A DNA stretch of 64,000 nt from JBCBWG01 sp038523925. GTDB lineage: Bacteria; Pseudomonadota; Alphaproteobacteria; Rhizobiales; Hyphomicrobiaceae. A model generated the notes under the pieces. The model was not told the DNA's origin. It made no database searches and saw nothing but the letters and a program-made list of their open reading frames with translations. The position numbers and the translations under genes are program-made. Positions within the stretch are counted from its first letter, which is position 1; each line of letters opens with the position of its first letter. The DNA lies in contig JBCBIY010000002.1 in the NCBI GenBank assembly GCA_038523925.1, positions 186,001 through 250,000 on the forward strand, read 5' to 3'. Positions 26,204-35,049 of the stretch are shown piece by piece.

Positions 26204-26797
26204 TCAAGGCCCCTCTGAGACCTCATCGCAGAGCAAAGAGAAAAGAATGTGGTCCTGCCAGGCAGCGTTAATTTTCAGGTACTTCCGGGCAAGGCCTTCG
26301 CGCTGAAAGCCGTTGTTTTCCAGAACTTTGATTGAGCCAAGGTTGTTTGGCAGACAGGCGGCCTCCAGCCGGTGCAATTCAAGGCCGTCAAACGCGAACG
26401 GAATGACGGCGCGCACAGCCTCCGTCATTAGCCCGCGGCGGGCATAAGGCGCGCCGACCCAATACCCAAGCGCGGCCGCCTGCGTCACGCCACGGCGCAC
26501 GTTCGAGAGCGTGAGCCCACCGACCAGATGGTTGTCGCGCGCACTGAAGATAAAGAACGCGTAGCCAAGGTCTTCGCGCTGGTCCCGCTGATGAATGCGC
26601 AGCCGCCGCCGAAAGGCCCAGCGCGTGAGCTCGTTCTCAGTCCAAGCGGGCTCCCACGGTGTCAGGTGGTCTTTGCTGCGCGCGCGGATATCAGCCCACG
26701 CGGCATAGTCCGCCATGACCGGCGGGCGCAGCCAGAGCCGCTCGGTCTCGATCTGCGGATCGACCTCGTTGACAATGCCACTGCGCAAAAACGCCAT
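26204..26797 (-). CDS. GNAT N-acetyltransferase, RimJ-like
   Basis: 197 residues. The opening IETERLWLRPPVMADYAAW, the LVGGLTLSNVRRG strand, the acetyl-CoA loop GAPYARRGLMTEAVRAV and the HRLEAACLPNNLGSIKVLENN segment are those of RimJ/RimL acetyltransferases, which acetylate protein N-termini such as ribosomal protein S5. Substrate is not provable here. It sits 44 bases after the M16 peptidase and 11 bases before the large receptor gene, in the long minus-strand group. Confidence 0.92.
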   Translation of the reverse strand: MAFLRSGIVNEVDPQIETERLWLRPPVMADYAAWADIRARSKDHLTPWEPAWTENELTRWAFRRRLRIHQRDQREDLGYAFFIFSARDNHLVGGLTLSNVRRGVTQAAALGYWVGAPYARRGLMTEAVRAVIPFAFDGLELHRLEAACLPNNLGSIKVLENNGFQREGLARKYLKINAAWQDHILFSLLCDEVSEGP

Positions 26798-26841
26798 GCG
26801 AGTTCCGTGTCCGCTCCGTTTTGCGGCCGCACCAGCCGCGG

Positions 26842-28170
26842 CTACGCCGCCTGCATAAAGTGCCCATGCGCGGCATCGGCGATCGCCTGAGACTTCTTCC
26901 CCGCGCCAACGATACTGACGGTCACCGCACCGGGCGCGGTCAACTCAGAGACCGCGCGTGTGACATCATCCATGTCGACACCTTCGATCCGCGCGATGAC
27001 ATCTTCAAGCGGAAGGATACGCCCAAGCGCCATCGTCTGACGGGCCATCTGCTCGGCGCGGACTGCAGGGCTCTCAAGCCCCATCAGAAACCCTGACATG
27101 AGCTGCGCTTTCGCACGGTCGAGTTCGGCCTTTGCAACCCCGTCGCGCACGACACGATGAAACTCATCGGACATGACGTTGGCTGTTTCCTGGACGGTCT
27201 TTTTCGACGTCGCGGCGTGCATCGTAAAGAGGCCGCCGTCTGACACGGAAAAGTACGACGAATAAATCGTGTAGCAGAGGCCACGGTTCTCGCGGACCTC
27301 CTGGAACAGACGCGACGACATCGCGCCGCCGAACAGGCCTGAGAACACCTGCATAGGGAAGAACGTGTCGGCGTGATACGAGGGCGCATTCATCGCGAAC
27401 ACGACGTGGGCCTGCTCGAACGGCTCCGCGCTTGCGACCGCGCCGCCAACAAATCGCGGGGCACCGTCAATTTCTCTTTTGCGTTCCGCGACGTCGGCGG
27501 GGTCATGGCGCAATCGGCCGCCGAGATGACGCTCAACCTCTGCGACGAGCGCATCATGATCGACGGCGCCGGCTGCAGAGACGACAATGTCGCCGGCGCG
27601 GTACCAGCGGTCCATGAAGCCATTTAACGCCTCGACTGAGACAGCGCCCACGGTTTCCGGCGTGCCGATGATCGGCCGGCCAATCGCCTGGTCCTTGAAG
27701 GCGGCCGCCTGCGCGAGTTCGTAGACGGTCTCGTCGGGGCTGTCCTGCATACCCGCGATCTCTTGCAGGACGACGTCTTTCTCGCGGGCAAGCTCTTCCG
27801 GATCGAAGCGCGGATTGCAGGCAATGTCAGACAGGACATCGACCGCGGTGCCAAGGTCCCGGCCCATGACGCGCGCGTAGTAGGCCGTCTGCTCGATGCT
27901 TGTCCCGGCGTTCAACTCGCCACCGACATCTTCGATGGCTTCTGCGATCTCGCGGGCGTTGCGCCGGGGCGTGCCCTTGAACGCCATGTGCTCGAGCAAG
28001 TGCGAGATGCCGTTCTGAGCCGCCGTCTCGTGGCGCGCACCGGCGGCAACGTGCACACCAACCGCCGTTGTCAGCAGCCCTGGCATATCCTCGCTCATCA
28101 CCCGCACGCCGTTGTCGAGCGTGGTCGACCGCGTCTGCTTGTTCCGCTCGACGACCGTTTCGAGGTTCAT
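26842..28170 (-). CDS. M16 family zinc peptidase (MPP-like)
   Basis: 442 residues. The inverted zinc motif HLLEHMAFKGT gives the HxxEH ligands and catalytic Glu, with the third ligand Glu in the TSIEQTAYY/EELAREKDVVLQE region. The C-terminal half with RENRGLCYTIYSSY is the usual inactive M16 repeat. It resembles the alphaproteobacterial one-chain relatives of the mitochondrial processing peptidase beta subunit. The start ATG overlaps the thrC stop codon (ATGA), so the two are translationally coupled, an arrangement well known next to thrC in Rhizobiales. Confidence 0.94.
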   Translation of the reverse strand: MNLETVVERNKQTRSTTLDNGVRVMSEDMPGLLTTAVGVHVAAGARHETAAQNGISHLLEHMAFKGTPRRNAREIAEAIEDVGGELNAGTSIEQTAYYARVMGRDLGTAVDVLSDIACNPRFDPEELAREKDVVLQEIAGMQDSPDETVYELAQAAAFKDQAIGRPIIGTPETVGAVSVEALNGFMDRWYRAGDIVVSAAGAVDHDALVAEVERHLGGRLRHDPADVAERKREIDGAPRFVGGAVASAEPFEQAHVVFAMNAPSYHADTFFPMQVFSGLFGGAMSSRLFQEVRENRGLCYTIYSSYFSVSDGGLFTMHAATSKKTVQETANVMSDEFHRVVRDGVAKAELDRAKAQLMSGFLMGLESPAVRAEQMARQTMALGRILPLEDVIARIEGVDMDDVTRAVSELTAPGAVTVSIVGAGKKSQAIADAAHGHFMQAA

Positions 28171-29588
28171 GATGGCGTAGCTCTCCCGGATTGCCGCTCT
28201 GATGCGGACGTGACGGCGTGTTGGACGGCGGCAAGATCGTTGGCGATGTCGGTTGTGCGCTCTTGATCGGTCAGCAGGTGGGCGAGCCGCTCCGGCAACG
28301 CCGGCCGCTCGCCGGTGATCTCTTCCATCGCGTCGGGGAACTTTGCGGGATGCGCCGTCGCGAGGAGGATGGCTGGCGTCTTCAGCCGGCCCGCTTCGCC
28401 AAGCACATCGGCTGCGTGGACTGCGCAAGCGGTGTGCGGCTCGACCACGTATGCCGTTGCATCGCGCGTCTCGCGGATGACGCGTGCGACTGTCGCCTCG
28501 TCGGCTGCGACGGCATCGAATTCGGCCTGCAGACGCGCGCCACCGCCGTAGACCTCGAACCGCCCGCTTTGCGCAAGCGAGGCCATCTGCGCGCGCACGA
28601 CATCGGCGTTTCGGCCCTGACACTCAAACAGATACCGCTCGAAGTTCGATGAGACCTGAATGTCCATCGATGGCGACGTCGTCGCGACGACCCCGCGCTT
28701 CTCGTAGGCCCCGCTCGCGACCGTTCGCGGCAGGATATCGTTGTCGTTCGATGCAATCACCAGGCGGTCAATCGGCAGGCCCATGCGCTTGGCCGCCAAC
28801 CCCGCGAAGATATCGCCGAAGTTACCCGTCGGCACGACGAATGAGACCTCGCGATGCGGCGCGCCAAGCGCGACACCGGCTGCAAAGTAGTAGGCGATCT
28901 GCGGTGCGATCCGCGCCCAGTTGATCGAGTTGACGCCCGAGAGCCCGACACGATCGCGAAACGGCAGATCGTTGAACATCGCCTTCACGAGCGCCTGGCA
29001 GTCGTCGAACGTGCCGTCGATCGCCAGCGTCGACACCGAAGGCTCCTGAGGTGTCGTCATCATTCGACGCTGGACGTCGGAGACACGGCCTTGCGGATAG
29101 AGGATCGTGACACTCGCGCGCTTCGATGACCGGAAGGCCTCGATCGCGGCGCCGCCCGTGTCGCCGGAGGTTGCACCAACGATCGCAGCGTGCCCATCGC
29201 GACGGGCCAGCACATGATCCATCATGCGCGCAAGCAACTGCATCGCGACGTCTTTGAAGGCGAGCGTTGGCCCATGGAAGAGCTCAAGGACGAAGCGGTC
29301 GGGCGCGATCTGGACGAGCGGGGTTACGGCTGCGTGGCCGAATGTTGAATACGCGTCGCGGCTCATGGCTGCGAGGTCGTCGCGCGCGATCGTGTCGCCG
29401 ACGTAGGGATAGATCACCGATGTCGCGATGTCATGGTACGGCCGGCCCGACATGGCGGCGATCTCAGCGTTCGAAAACTTGGGCCAGGCCTTTGGCACAT
29501 AGAGGCCGCCGTCGCGCGCAAGCCCCGCGAGCAGGACTTCGTCGAACGTCAGGACCGGCGCTTCGCCGCGGGTGGAGATGTAGTGCAC
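28167..29588 (-). CDS. thrC: Threonine synthase
   Basis: 473 residues. It forms L-threonine from O-phosphohomoserine with PLP. The N-terminus HYISTRGEAPVLTFDE, the PLP lysine in TLAFKDVAMQLL and the phosphate-binding ATSGDTGGAAIEAF are typical. The start is a GTG at 29588 with AAGGT seven bases upstream; the longer open frame to the right is not conserved. It follows SURF1 by about 100 bases, and the next gene, an M16 peptidase, overlaps its stop. Confidence 0.96.
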   Translation of the reverse strand: MHYISTRGEAPVLTFDEVLLAGLARDGGLYVPKAWPKFSNAEIAAMSGRPYHDIATSVIYPYVGDTIARDDLAAMSRDAYSTFGHAAVTPLVQIAPDRFVLELFHGPTLAFKDVAMQLLARMMDHVLARRDGHAAIVGATSGDTGGAAIEAFRSSKRASVTILYPQGRVSDVQRRMMTTPQEPSVSTLAIDGTFDDCQALVKAMFNDLPFRDRVGLSGVNSINWARIAPQIAYYFAAGVALGAPHREVSFVVPTGNFGDIFAGLAAKRMGLPIDRLVIASNDNDILPRTVASGAYEKRGVVATTSPSMDIQVSSNFERYLFECQGRNADVVRAQMASLAQSGRFEVYGGGARLQAEFDAVAADEATVARVIRETRDATAYVVEPHTACAVHAADVLGEAGRLKTPAILLATAHPAKFPDAMEEITGERPALPERLAHLLTDQERTTDIANDLAAVQHAVTSASERQSGRATPS

Positions 29589-29689
29589 GAGTGAGACCTT
29601 GTTCGCGCCGCATCGCGCGCTGCGTGACTCTACTGGCGGCGCCGAACCGGAACAAGAACGGACCGGCGCGGCATCCGGGCGCCAAGGTC

Positions 29690-30469
29690 TCAGCCGGTGG
29701 CCGCCCGCAGCCTTGCGACGGCAAGCCCCACAAACACAAGCGCCAACCCACCGGCGAGCCCCCACCACGTCAGCGCATACTCCAGATGCCGGTTCGGGAT
29801 ACGTTCCCGGATCTGCGCGATGGACGGCGGCTGCGGTGCGCTTTCCGGCACTGCCGGTGCGCCGGCCCGGCGGACGACCTGAAACCAAAGTGCGCCTGCA
29901 GGCCCGGATTGGTTCAGCGGACGCGGCGGGACTGAGAACCAGATCTCGCGCTCGCGATCGGGGGCCGGCGTATAAAACTGCGGCCCCGGCCCATGGCGGA
30001 CGAGCACGAGATGGTCGAAGGCCCGCGCCTCACCGGCAGCTCCACGCCGCAGCGTCACCAACGCCGCTTCATCGACGATCCCAAAATCGACCATCGCGCC
30101 AGTGGGGCCGGCTACCTCTTCAAACACGCGATAGGTCTGGCGGGCCCGCTCCGGCGCGTAGACAAATGCGATCCGGCCGCCCGGGCGTGTCGCCCCATCG
30201 AGGCGTAGGATCTCAAACTCCGCGCTCATCTGATCGAGCGTCGCACATTCCGGACCGGGACAGGCGGCACGCTTTGCGGTGAGCGCCTCGTACCACGCGC
30301 CAACAGTGCGCGGTTCGGCCGCTTCAGCCACGCGCAGCTTCTCAAGCACAGCATCCTTCCAGTGCATCCGCTGCCACTGCCAGTTGCCAAGCGCAACTAG
30401 AACGCAAAAGCCGACGGTCGCGAGGACCGTCGGCCAGAGAAGTCGTGCGCGTTGGAAGCGCTGAAGCAT
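29690..30469 (-). CDS. SURF1 family cytochrome oxidase assembly protein
   Basis: 259 residues with the two terminal membrane helices of SURF1 (about 10-30 and 230-252). Signature segments are ALGNWQWQRMHWKDAVLEKL at the first helix and NRHLEYALTWWGLAGGLA at the second. SURF1 helps deliver haem a to subunit I in aa3 oxidases. The ATG giving MLQRFQRARL is chosen because the family starts there. It is 20 bases downstream of ctaE. Confidence 0.93.
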   Translation of the reverse strand: MLQRFQRARLLWPTVLATVGFCVLVALGNWQWQRMHWKDAVLEKLRVAEAAEPRTVGAWYEALTAKRAACPGPECATLDQMSAEFEILRLDGATRPGGRIAFVYAPERARQTYRVFEEVAGPTGAMVDFGIVDEAALVTLRRGAAGEARAFDHLVLVRHGPGPQFYTPAPDREREIWFSVPPRPLNQSGPAGALWFQVVRRAGAPAVPESAPQPPSIAQIRERIPNRHLEYALTWWGLAGGLALVFVGLAVARLRAATG

Positions 30470-30489
30470 GCCGTCTAAGCTGACGCGGG

Positions 30490-31404
30490 TTACGCGCCCC
30501 AGATGTAGATCGTCAGGAACAAGAAGAGCCAGACGACGTCGACGAAGTGCCAATACCAGGCGGCGGCCTCGAAGCCGAAGTGCTGTTTCTCGGTGAAGTC
30601 GCCAGCCATCGCACGGAACAGGCAAACGGCGAGGAACACAGTCCCGATGACGACGTGCGCGCCGTGGAAGCCGGTCGCCATGAAGAATGTCGCGCCATAG
30701 ATGTGGCCGGAGTAGCTGAACGCTGCGTGGCCGTACTCGTAGGCCTGCAGCGCGGTAAAGAGCATGCCGAGGCCGACCGTCGCGGCGAGGCCCCAGATCA
30801 GGTGCTTACGGTTACCCTCGAGCAGCGCATGGTGCGCCCAAGTAACCGTTGTACCCGACAGCAGCAGGATCAGCGTGTTGACCAGCGGCAAGCCCCACGG
30901 ATCAAACGTGTGCTTGAAGTTTTCGCTTTCAACAGGCGGCATCTGACCGCCGAGAAGCTCGCTGCGGGCAACATTGCCAAGCGTCGTCGCGCTATTCGTG
31001 ACCGTGCCGTCCGCGCCGTAAATCGGCATCTTCCAGGTGCCGTCTGGGAAGAGCGACCAGTCGAAGAACGCCCAGAACCACGCGACGAAGAACATCACCT
31101 CCGACGCGATGAATAGGATCATCCCGTAGCGCAGATGCATCTGGACGACCGGTGTGTGGTCGCCCGCGTGGGCCTCTTTGATAATGTCCCGCCACCACAT
31201 GAACGCGACGAGCGAAACGGCGCCGAGGCCAACGAAGAACATCGTCGGGCCCTGCAATCCAAACAGGCCATCGCCGCCATCCAGCGATCGCATCCACACG
31301 ACGGCGCCGATCGCCATCGTAAGGGCGCCAAATGAGGCGGCGATCGGCCAGGGGCTCGGGTCGACGAGGTGATAGTCGTGTTCGTTAGCGTGTCCGTCAG
31401 ACAT
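30490..31404 (-). CDS. ctaE: Cytochrome c oxidase subunit III
   Basis: 304 residues with about seven transmembrane helices. Family landmarks are HLVDPSPWPIAASFGAL near the N-terminus, RYGMILFIASEVMFFVAWFW in the middle and WYWHFVDVVWLFLFLTIYIW at the end. Subunit III stabilises the core and shapes the proton-uptake entrance. It lies between ctaG (24-base gap) and SURF1 in the oxidase block. Confidence 0.97.
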   Translation of the reverse strand: MSDGHANEHDYHLVDPSPWPIAASFGALTMAIGAVVWMRSLDGGDGLFGLQGPTMFFVGLGAVSLVAFMWWRDIIKEAHAGDHTPVVQMHLRYGMILFIASEVMFFVAWFWAFFDWSLFPDGTWKMPIYGADGTVTNSATTLGNVARSELLGGQMPPVESENFKHTFDPWGLPLVNTLILLLSGTTVTWAHHALLEGNRKHLIWGLAATVGLGMLFTALQAYEYGHAAFSYSGHIYGATFFMATGFHGAHVVIGTVFLAVCLFRAMAGDFTEKQHFGFEAAAWYWHFVDVVWLFLFLTIYIWGA

Positions 31405-31428
31405 GTCGTCGTCTCTCCTGCCGCCGGA

Positions 31429-32067
31429 TCAGCCGGCGGTTTCGGTCCCCGTAGCGGTCAATGATTGCTTTGTCGGCTTCCCGTCGCGTGCCACCGGTTC
31501 GGCGTCGCTGTCGACGGGGTAAAACGTATAAGACAGCGTGATCTGGCTCAGCCTGCGCGAGTCCTTGTCGGTTGCAAATTCCGGATCGACATAAAAGCTC
31601 ACCGGCATGTCGACCGATTGGCCAGGCTCAAGGCGTTGTTCGGTAAAGCAGAAGCACTCGATTTTCGCGAAGTACGCCCCGGCAGCATCAGGGGCGACGT
31701 TGAAGCTCGCGGTGCCAACAATCGGCCGGTCGGTTGTGTTGGTCGCGCGGTAGAAGGCAACGTGGTTCTCGCCGACGCGCACGTCCATCGTGCGGACGAC
31801 GGGCTTCACCTTCCAGCCGAGGCCGCCATTGATGTTTGAATCGAAGCGGATCGTGACGATCTTCTCGCCGACGGTGCTCGATGGCGCTTCGGCGCGCTGT
31901 GTTGTGCCAGCGAACCCCGTGACCTGGCAGAAGATGCGGTACAGCGGGACGGCTGCGAAAGAGAGCCCGAGCATCGCGACGTAGCAGGCGACGGTACCGA
32001 TGACGACGCGGGTGTTCCGCTTTCGATCGGGTGAAGTCTTTGCCGTCGCGGTCGCTGTCTGGGTCAA
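31429..32067 (-). CDS. ctaG: Cytochrome c oxidase assembly protein CtaG (Cox11)
   Basis: 212 residues, one N-terminal membrane helix (residues 20-42) and a periplasmic copper-binding immunoglobulin-like domain. The copper motif KIECFCFTEQ with its two Cys and the PVSFYVDPEF segment are intact. CtaG inserts CuB into subunit I. It is 22 bases from the small CoxF-like gene upstream. Confidence 0.96.
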   Translation of the reverse strand: MTQTATATAKTSPDRKRNTRVVIGTVACYVAMLGLSFAAVPLYRIFCQVTGFAGTTQRAEAPSSTVGEKIVTIRFDSNINGGLGWKVKPVVRTMDVRVGENHVAFYRATNTTDRPIVGTASFNVAPDAAGAYFAKIECFCFTEQRLEPGQSVDMPVSFYVDPEFATDKDSRRLSQITLSYTFYPVDSDAEPVARDGKPTKQSLTATGTETAG

Positions 32068-32089
32068 GCCGGCTCCGTCGGGTTCGAGG

Positions 32090-32266
32090 TCAGTAAGGTT
32101 TGTTCAGCGCGTTTGCGCCGAGGCGCACGAGCGTTGCCACATAGAAGATAACCACGAGGCCCGCGAGCGACAGCCCGATTGCGATGTTTCGCATCCGCCG
32201 CGCGCGCTTTTGCGCGTCGTCGAGCTCCGTGGTCGCCAGTTCCGTTTTCTCCGCCTCTTCCGCCAT
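32090..32266 (-). CDS. CoxF-like small membrane protein
   Basis: 58 residues, one transmembrane helix (about residues 29-50, GLSLAGLVVIFYVATLV) after an Arg-rich helix. Small single-helix proteins of this kind sit between ctaB and ctaG in many Rhizobiales and are often annotated CoxF. The ATG overlaps the TAA of ctaB (TAATG), a good sign of real translation. Its role in oxidase assembly is assumed from position only. Confidence 0.8.
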   Translation of the reverse strand: MAEEAEKTELATTELDDAQKRARRMRNIAIGLSLAGLVVIFYVATLVRLGANALNKPY

Positions 32267-33192
32267 TACGCGAGCACACGGGCGACGATCTGATCGACGA
32301 GAATGCCGCCGAAGATCAGGAACAGGTAGAGGATCGAGAACGCAAAGAGCCGCTTGGCGGCAGCATCTGCATCGCGCCCGTCTTCGATTCGGTAGACGTC
32401 GTAAGCGCGCCACAGAAAGATCGCGCCGAGCACGGCTGCGAACACACCGTAGATCGGGCCGGCGAGCGTCGTGAACGCGGGCGCGACGCCGAGCGGTGCC
32501 ATAAGCGCCGAGTAAGCCAGGATCTGGAACCGCGTGGCCTTAGCGCCGGCTGCGACGGGCAACATCGGCACACCCACCCGCTCATAGTCGCGGCAGCGAT
32601 AGAGCGCGAGGGCCCAAAAGTGTGGCGGTGTCCAGATAAAGATGATCGCAAAGAGCAGGATGCTTTCAATCGACACGCCGCCGGTGACGGCAGCCCACCC
32701 GATCATCGGCGGAAACGCACCGGCAGCACCGCCAATTACGATGTTCTGCGGCGTCCGGCGCTTCAACCACATCGTGTAGACGAAAATATAGAAGGCGATC
32801 GTCAGGCCGAGCAACGCGCCGGCTGTGTAATTGACGAGGAGGCCGAGCGTCAGGACCGAGAGCACGGACAGCACCGTGCCGAAGGCGAGCGCATCGTCCG
32901 GCATCACACGGCCACGCGGGATCGGCCGGGCGCGCGTGCGCTGCATCTCGGCGTCGATGTCGGCGTCGTACCACATGTTGAGTGCGCCCGACGCGCCTGC
33001 ACCAACCGCAATGGCGAGCAGCGCAATGCCGGCAATGAACGGATTGATCTCGCCTGGCGCGGCGATCATCCCAACGAAGGCCGTGAAGATCGAAAGCGAC
33101 ATCACACGCGGCTTCAGCAGCGCCCAATAGTCTTCGACCGCTCCGCCAACCGGCAGCGTTGGCGCATCCTGATGTGACGTCGCGAGGCTCAT
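32266..33192 (-). CDS. ctaB: Protohaem IX farnesyltransferase (haem o synthase)
   Basis: 308 residues, a polytopic UbiA-family prenyltransferase. LLKPRVMSLSIFTAFVG opens helix 1, and the prenyl-diphosphate motif NMWYDADIDAEMQRTRARP is intact, with the second Asp-rich loop near YRCRDYERVGVPMLP. It attaches a farnesyl group to haem b to give haem o, the precursor of haem a for CtaD. It is followed by overlapping coxF and separated from ctaD by 131 bases. Confidence 0.97.
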   Translation of the reverse strand: MSLATSHQDAPTLPVGGAVEDYWALLKPRVMSLSIFTAFVGMIAAPGEINPFIAGIALLAIAVGAGASGALNMWYDADIDAEMQRTRARPIPRGRVMPDDALAFGTVLSVLSVLTLGLLVNYTAGALLGLTIAFYIFVYTMWLKRRTPQNIVIGGAAGAFPPMIGWAAVTGGVSIESILLFAIIFIWTPPHFWALALYRCRDYERVGVPMLPVAAGAKATRFQILAYSALMAPLGVAPAFTTLAGPIYGVFAAVLGAIFLWRAYDVYRIEDGRDADAAAKRLFAFSILYLFLIFGGILVDQIVARVLA

Positions 33193-33323
33193 CGTCTTCC
33201 AGCTAACTCAATTGGCATCGGCAAGTGCGGCAGGCGGCGCGCGCCCCTCTCGCCACTCAACAGGCGAGCGCGGCATCGCTTCCAGCAAGCCGCGCTCGTC
33301 AAACGTCAGATCACCCGGATCGG

Positions 33324-34937
33324 TTAGTGCGCGGTTTCTTTGATGACCGGCAGCTTGTCGAACGAGTGGAACGGCGGCGGCGAAGACAGCGTCCATTCAA
33401 GCGTCGTGGCGCCTTCGCCCCAGGGGTTGTCGACCGTGCGCTTTGCACGGATCATCGCCATCGCCATCGTTGCAAAGAACAGCAGCGTCGCAGCCGCTGT
33501 GATGTACGAGCCGTATGACGAGACCTGGTTCCAGAACGCGAGGCCCGGCGGATACTCGACGTAGTGGCGGTTCATTCCCGAAAGGCCGAGGAAGTGCTGC
33601 GGGAAGAACAGGATGTTGGCGCCGATGAAGGTCAGCCAGAAGTGCACCTTGCCCCAGAACTCCGAGTACTCGTAGCCGGTGATCTTCGGGAACCAGTAGT
33701 ACCAGCCGGCGAAGATCGCGAAGACGGCGCCGAGCGACAGCACGTAGTGGAAGTGCGCGACGACGTAGTAGGTGTTGTGGAGCTGGCGATCGATGCCGGC
33801 GTTGGCAAGCATGACGCCTGTGACGCCGCCGACGGTGAACAGGAAGATAAAGCCCAGCGCCCAAACCATCGGCGTCTTAAACTGGATGGATCCGCCCCAC
33901 ATCGTCGCGATCCACGAGAAGATCTTAATGCCCGTCGGCACCGCGATGACCATCGTCGCGAACACGAAGTAGGCCTGGCTGTCGACGCTCATGCCCGACG
34001 TGTACATATGGTGCGCCCACACGACGAAGCCGACGACACCGATCGCGACCATGGCATACGCCATGCCGAGGTATCCGAAGACGGGCTTCCGCGAGAACGT
34101 CGCGACGATCTGCGAAATCATGCCGAAACCTGGCAGGATCAGGATGTAGACCTCGGGGTGACCGAAGAACCAGAACAGGTGCTGGTAGAGCAGCGGGTCG
34201 CCACCGCCTGACGCATCAAAGAACGTCGTGCCGAAGTTGCGATCGGTCAGCAGCATCGTGATCGCGCCGGCGAGGACGGGCAATGAGAGCAGCAGCAGGA
34301 ACGCTGTGATCAAGACCGACCAGACAAACAGCGGCATCTTGTGCAGCGTCATGCCCGGCGCGCGCATGTTGAAGATCGTGGTGATGAAGTTGATCGCACC
34401 CAGGATCGACGATGCGCCGGCGATGTGAAGCGACAGGATCGCGAGGTCGACCGCTGGTCCCGGATGGCCGCTCGTCGACAGCGGGGCGAGCACGATCCAG
34501 CCCGCGCCAACGCCGCTCGCGTTCGGCGGGCCTTCAACAAACATCGATAGCACAAGCAGGATCAGCGCGACCGGCAGCAGCCAGAACGAGATGTTGTTCA
34601 TGCGCGGGAACGCCATGTCAGGCGCGCCGATCATGAGTGGCACGACGAAGTTGCCGAACCCCCCGATCATAGCCGGCATGACCATAAAGAAGACCATGAT
34701 CAGGCCATGGCCGGTGACGAATACGTTGTAGCCGTGCCCGTCGGCGAAATACTGGAGGCCTGGCTCAGCCAGCTCGAGCCGCATCGCAACAGAAAGCGCG
34801 CCGCCAACCACGCCCGCGACCATCGCGAACAAGAAGTACAGGACGCCAATGTCTTTGTGGTTCGTCGAGAACAGCCACCGGCGGATAAAGCCTGGCCGTT
34901 CGTCGTGCGCATGGGAGTCGTAGGTGGCAGTGGCCAT
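33324..34937 (-). CDS. ctaD: Cytochrome c oxidase subunit I (aa3 type)
   Basis: 537 residues, twelve transmembrane helices. It carries haem a and the haem a3-CuB centre. Visible sites: FVTGHGLIMVFFMVMP with a haem a His, the CuB and cross-linked Tyr helix WFFGHPEVYILILPGFG with the type A Glu, the CuB His pair in WAHHMYTSG, and the YVVAHFHYVLSLG haem ligands. It is a proton-pumping A-type oxidase by these markers. The gap to ctaC contains an inverted repeat. Confidence 0.98.
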   Translation of the reverse strand: MATATYDSHAHDERPGFIRRWLFSTNHKDIGVLYFLFAMVAGVVGGALSVAMRLELAEPGLQYFADGHGYNVFVTGHGLIMVFFMVMPAMIGGFGNFVVPLMIGAPDMAFPRMNNISFWLLPVALILLVLSMFVEGPPNASGVGAGWIVLAPLSTSGHPGPAVDLAILSLHIAGASSILGAINFITTIFNMRAPGMTLHKMPLFVWSVLITAFLLLLSLPVLAGAITMLLTDRNFGTTFFDASGGGDPLLYQHLFWFFGHPEVYILILPGFGMISQIVATFSRKPVFGYLGMAYAMVAIGVVGFVVWAHHMYTSGMSVDSQAYFVFATMVIAVPTGIKIFSWIATMWGGSIQFKTPMVWALGFIFLFTVGGVTGVMLANAGIDRQLHNTYYVVAHFHYVLSLGAVFAIFAGWYYWFPKITGYEYSEFWGKVHFWLTFIGANILFFPQHFLGLSGMNRHYVEYPPGLAFWNQVSSYGSYITAAATLLFFATMAMAMIRAKRTVDNPWGEGATTLEWTLSSPPPFHSFDKLPVIKETAH

Positions 34938-34972
34938 GATATTCGATCCGTCTCGCCGGGTCTGTCAGTGGG

Positions 34973-35022
34973 GCGGCGCGCTACCAATTTGCAGCGACCA
35001 CCTCGTGAGGAAGGCGCGCCGC
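34973..35022 (-). other. Inverted repeat between ctaC and ctaD
   Basis: Nine-base arms GCGGCGCGC (34973-34981) and GCGCGCCGC (35014-35022) with a 32-base loop, in the 112-base gap between the two genes. A hairpin here could alter the mRNA ratio of subunit II to subunit I, but there is no T-run to make a terminator. Confidence 0.35.
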
Positions 35023-35049
35023 TCAGGACACACCGAAGATAATCGTCGC

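Noticed and set aside
33208..33396. 62-codon minus-strand frame in the gap between ctaD and ctaB
   Set aside because: Its ATG lies inside ctaD and the part in the gap has no good start or recognised domain. It may be a small gene but I cannot support it.
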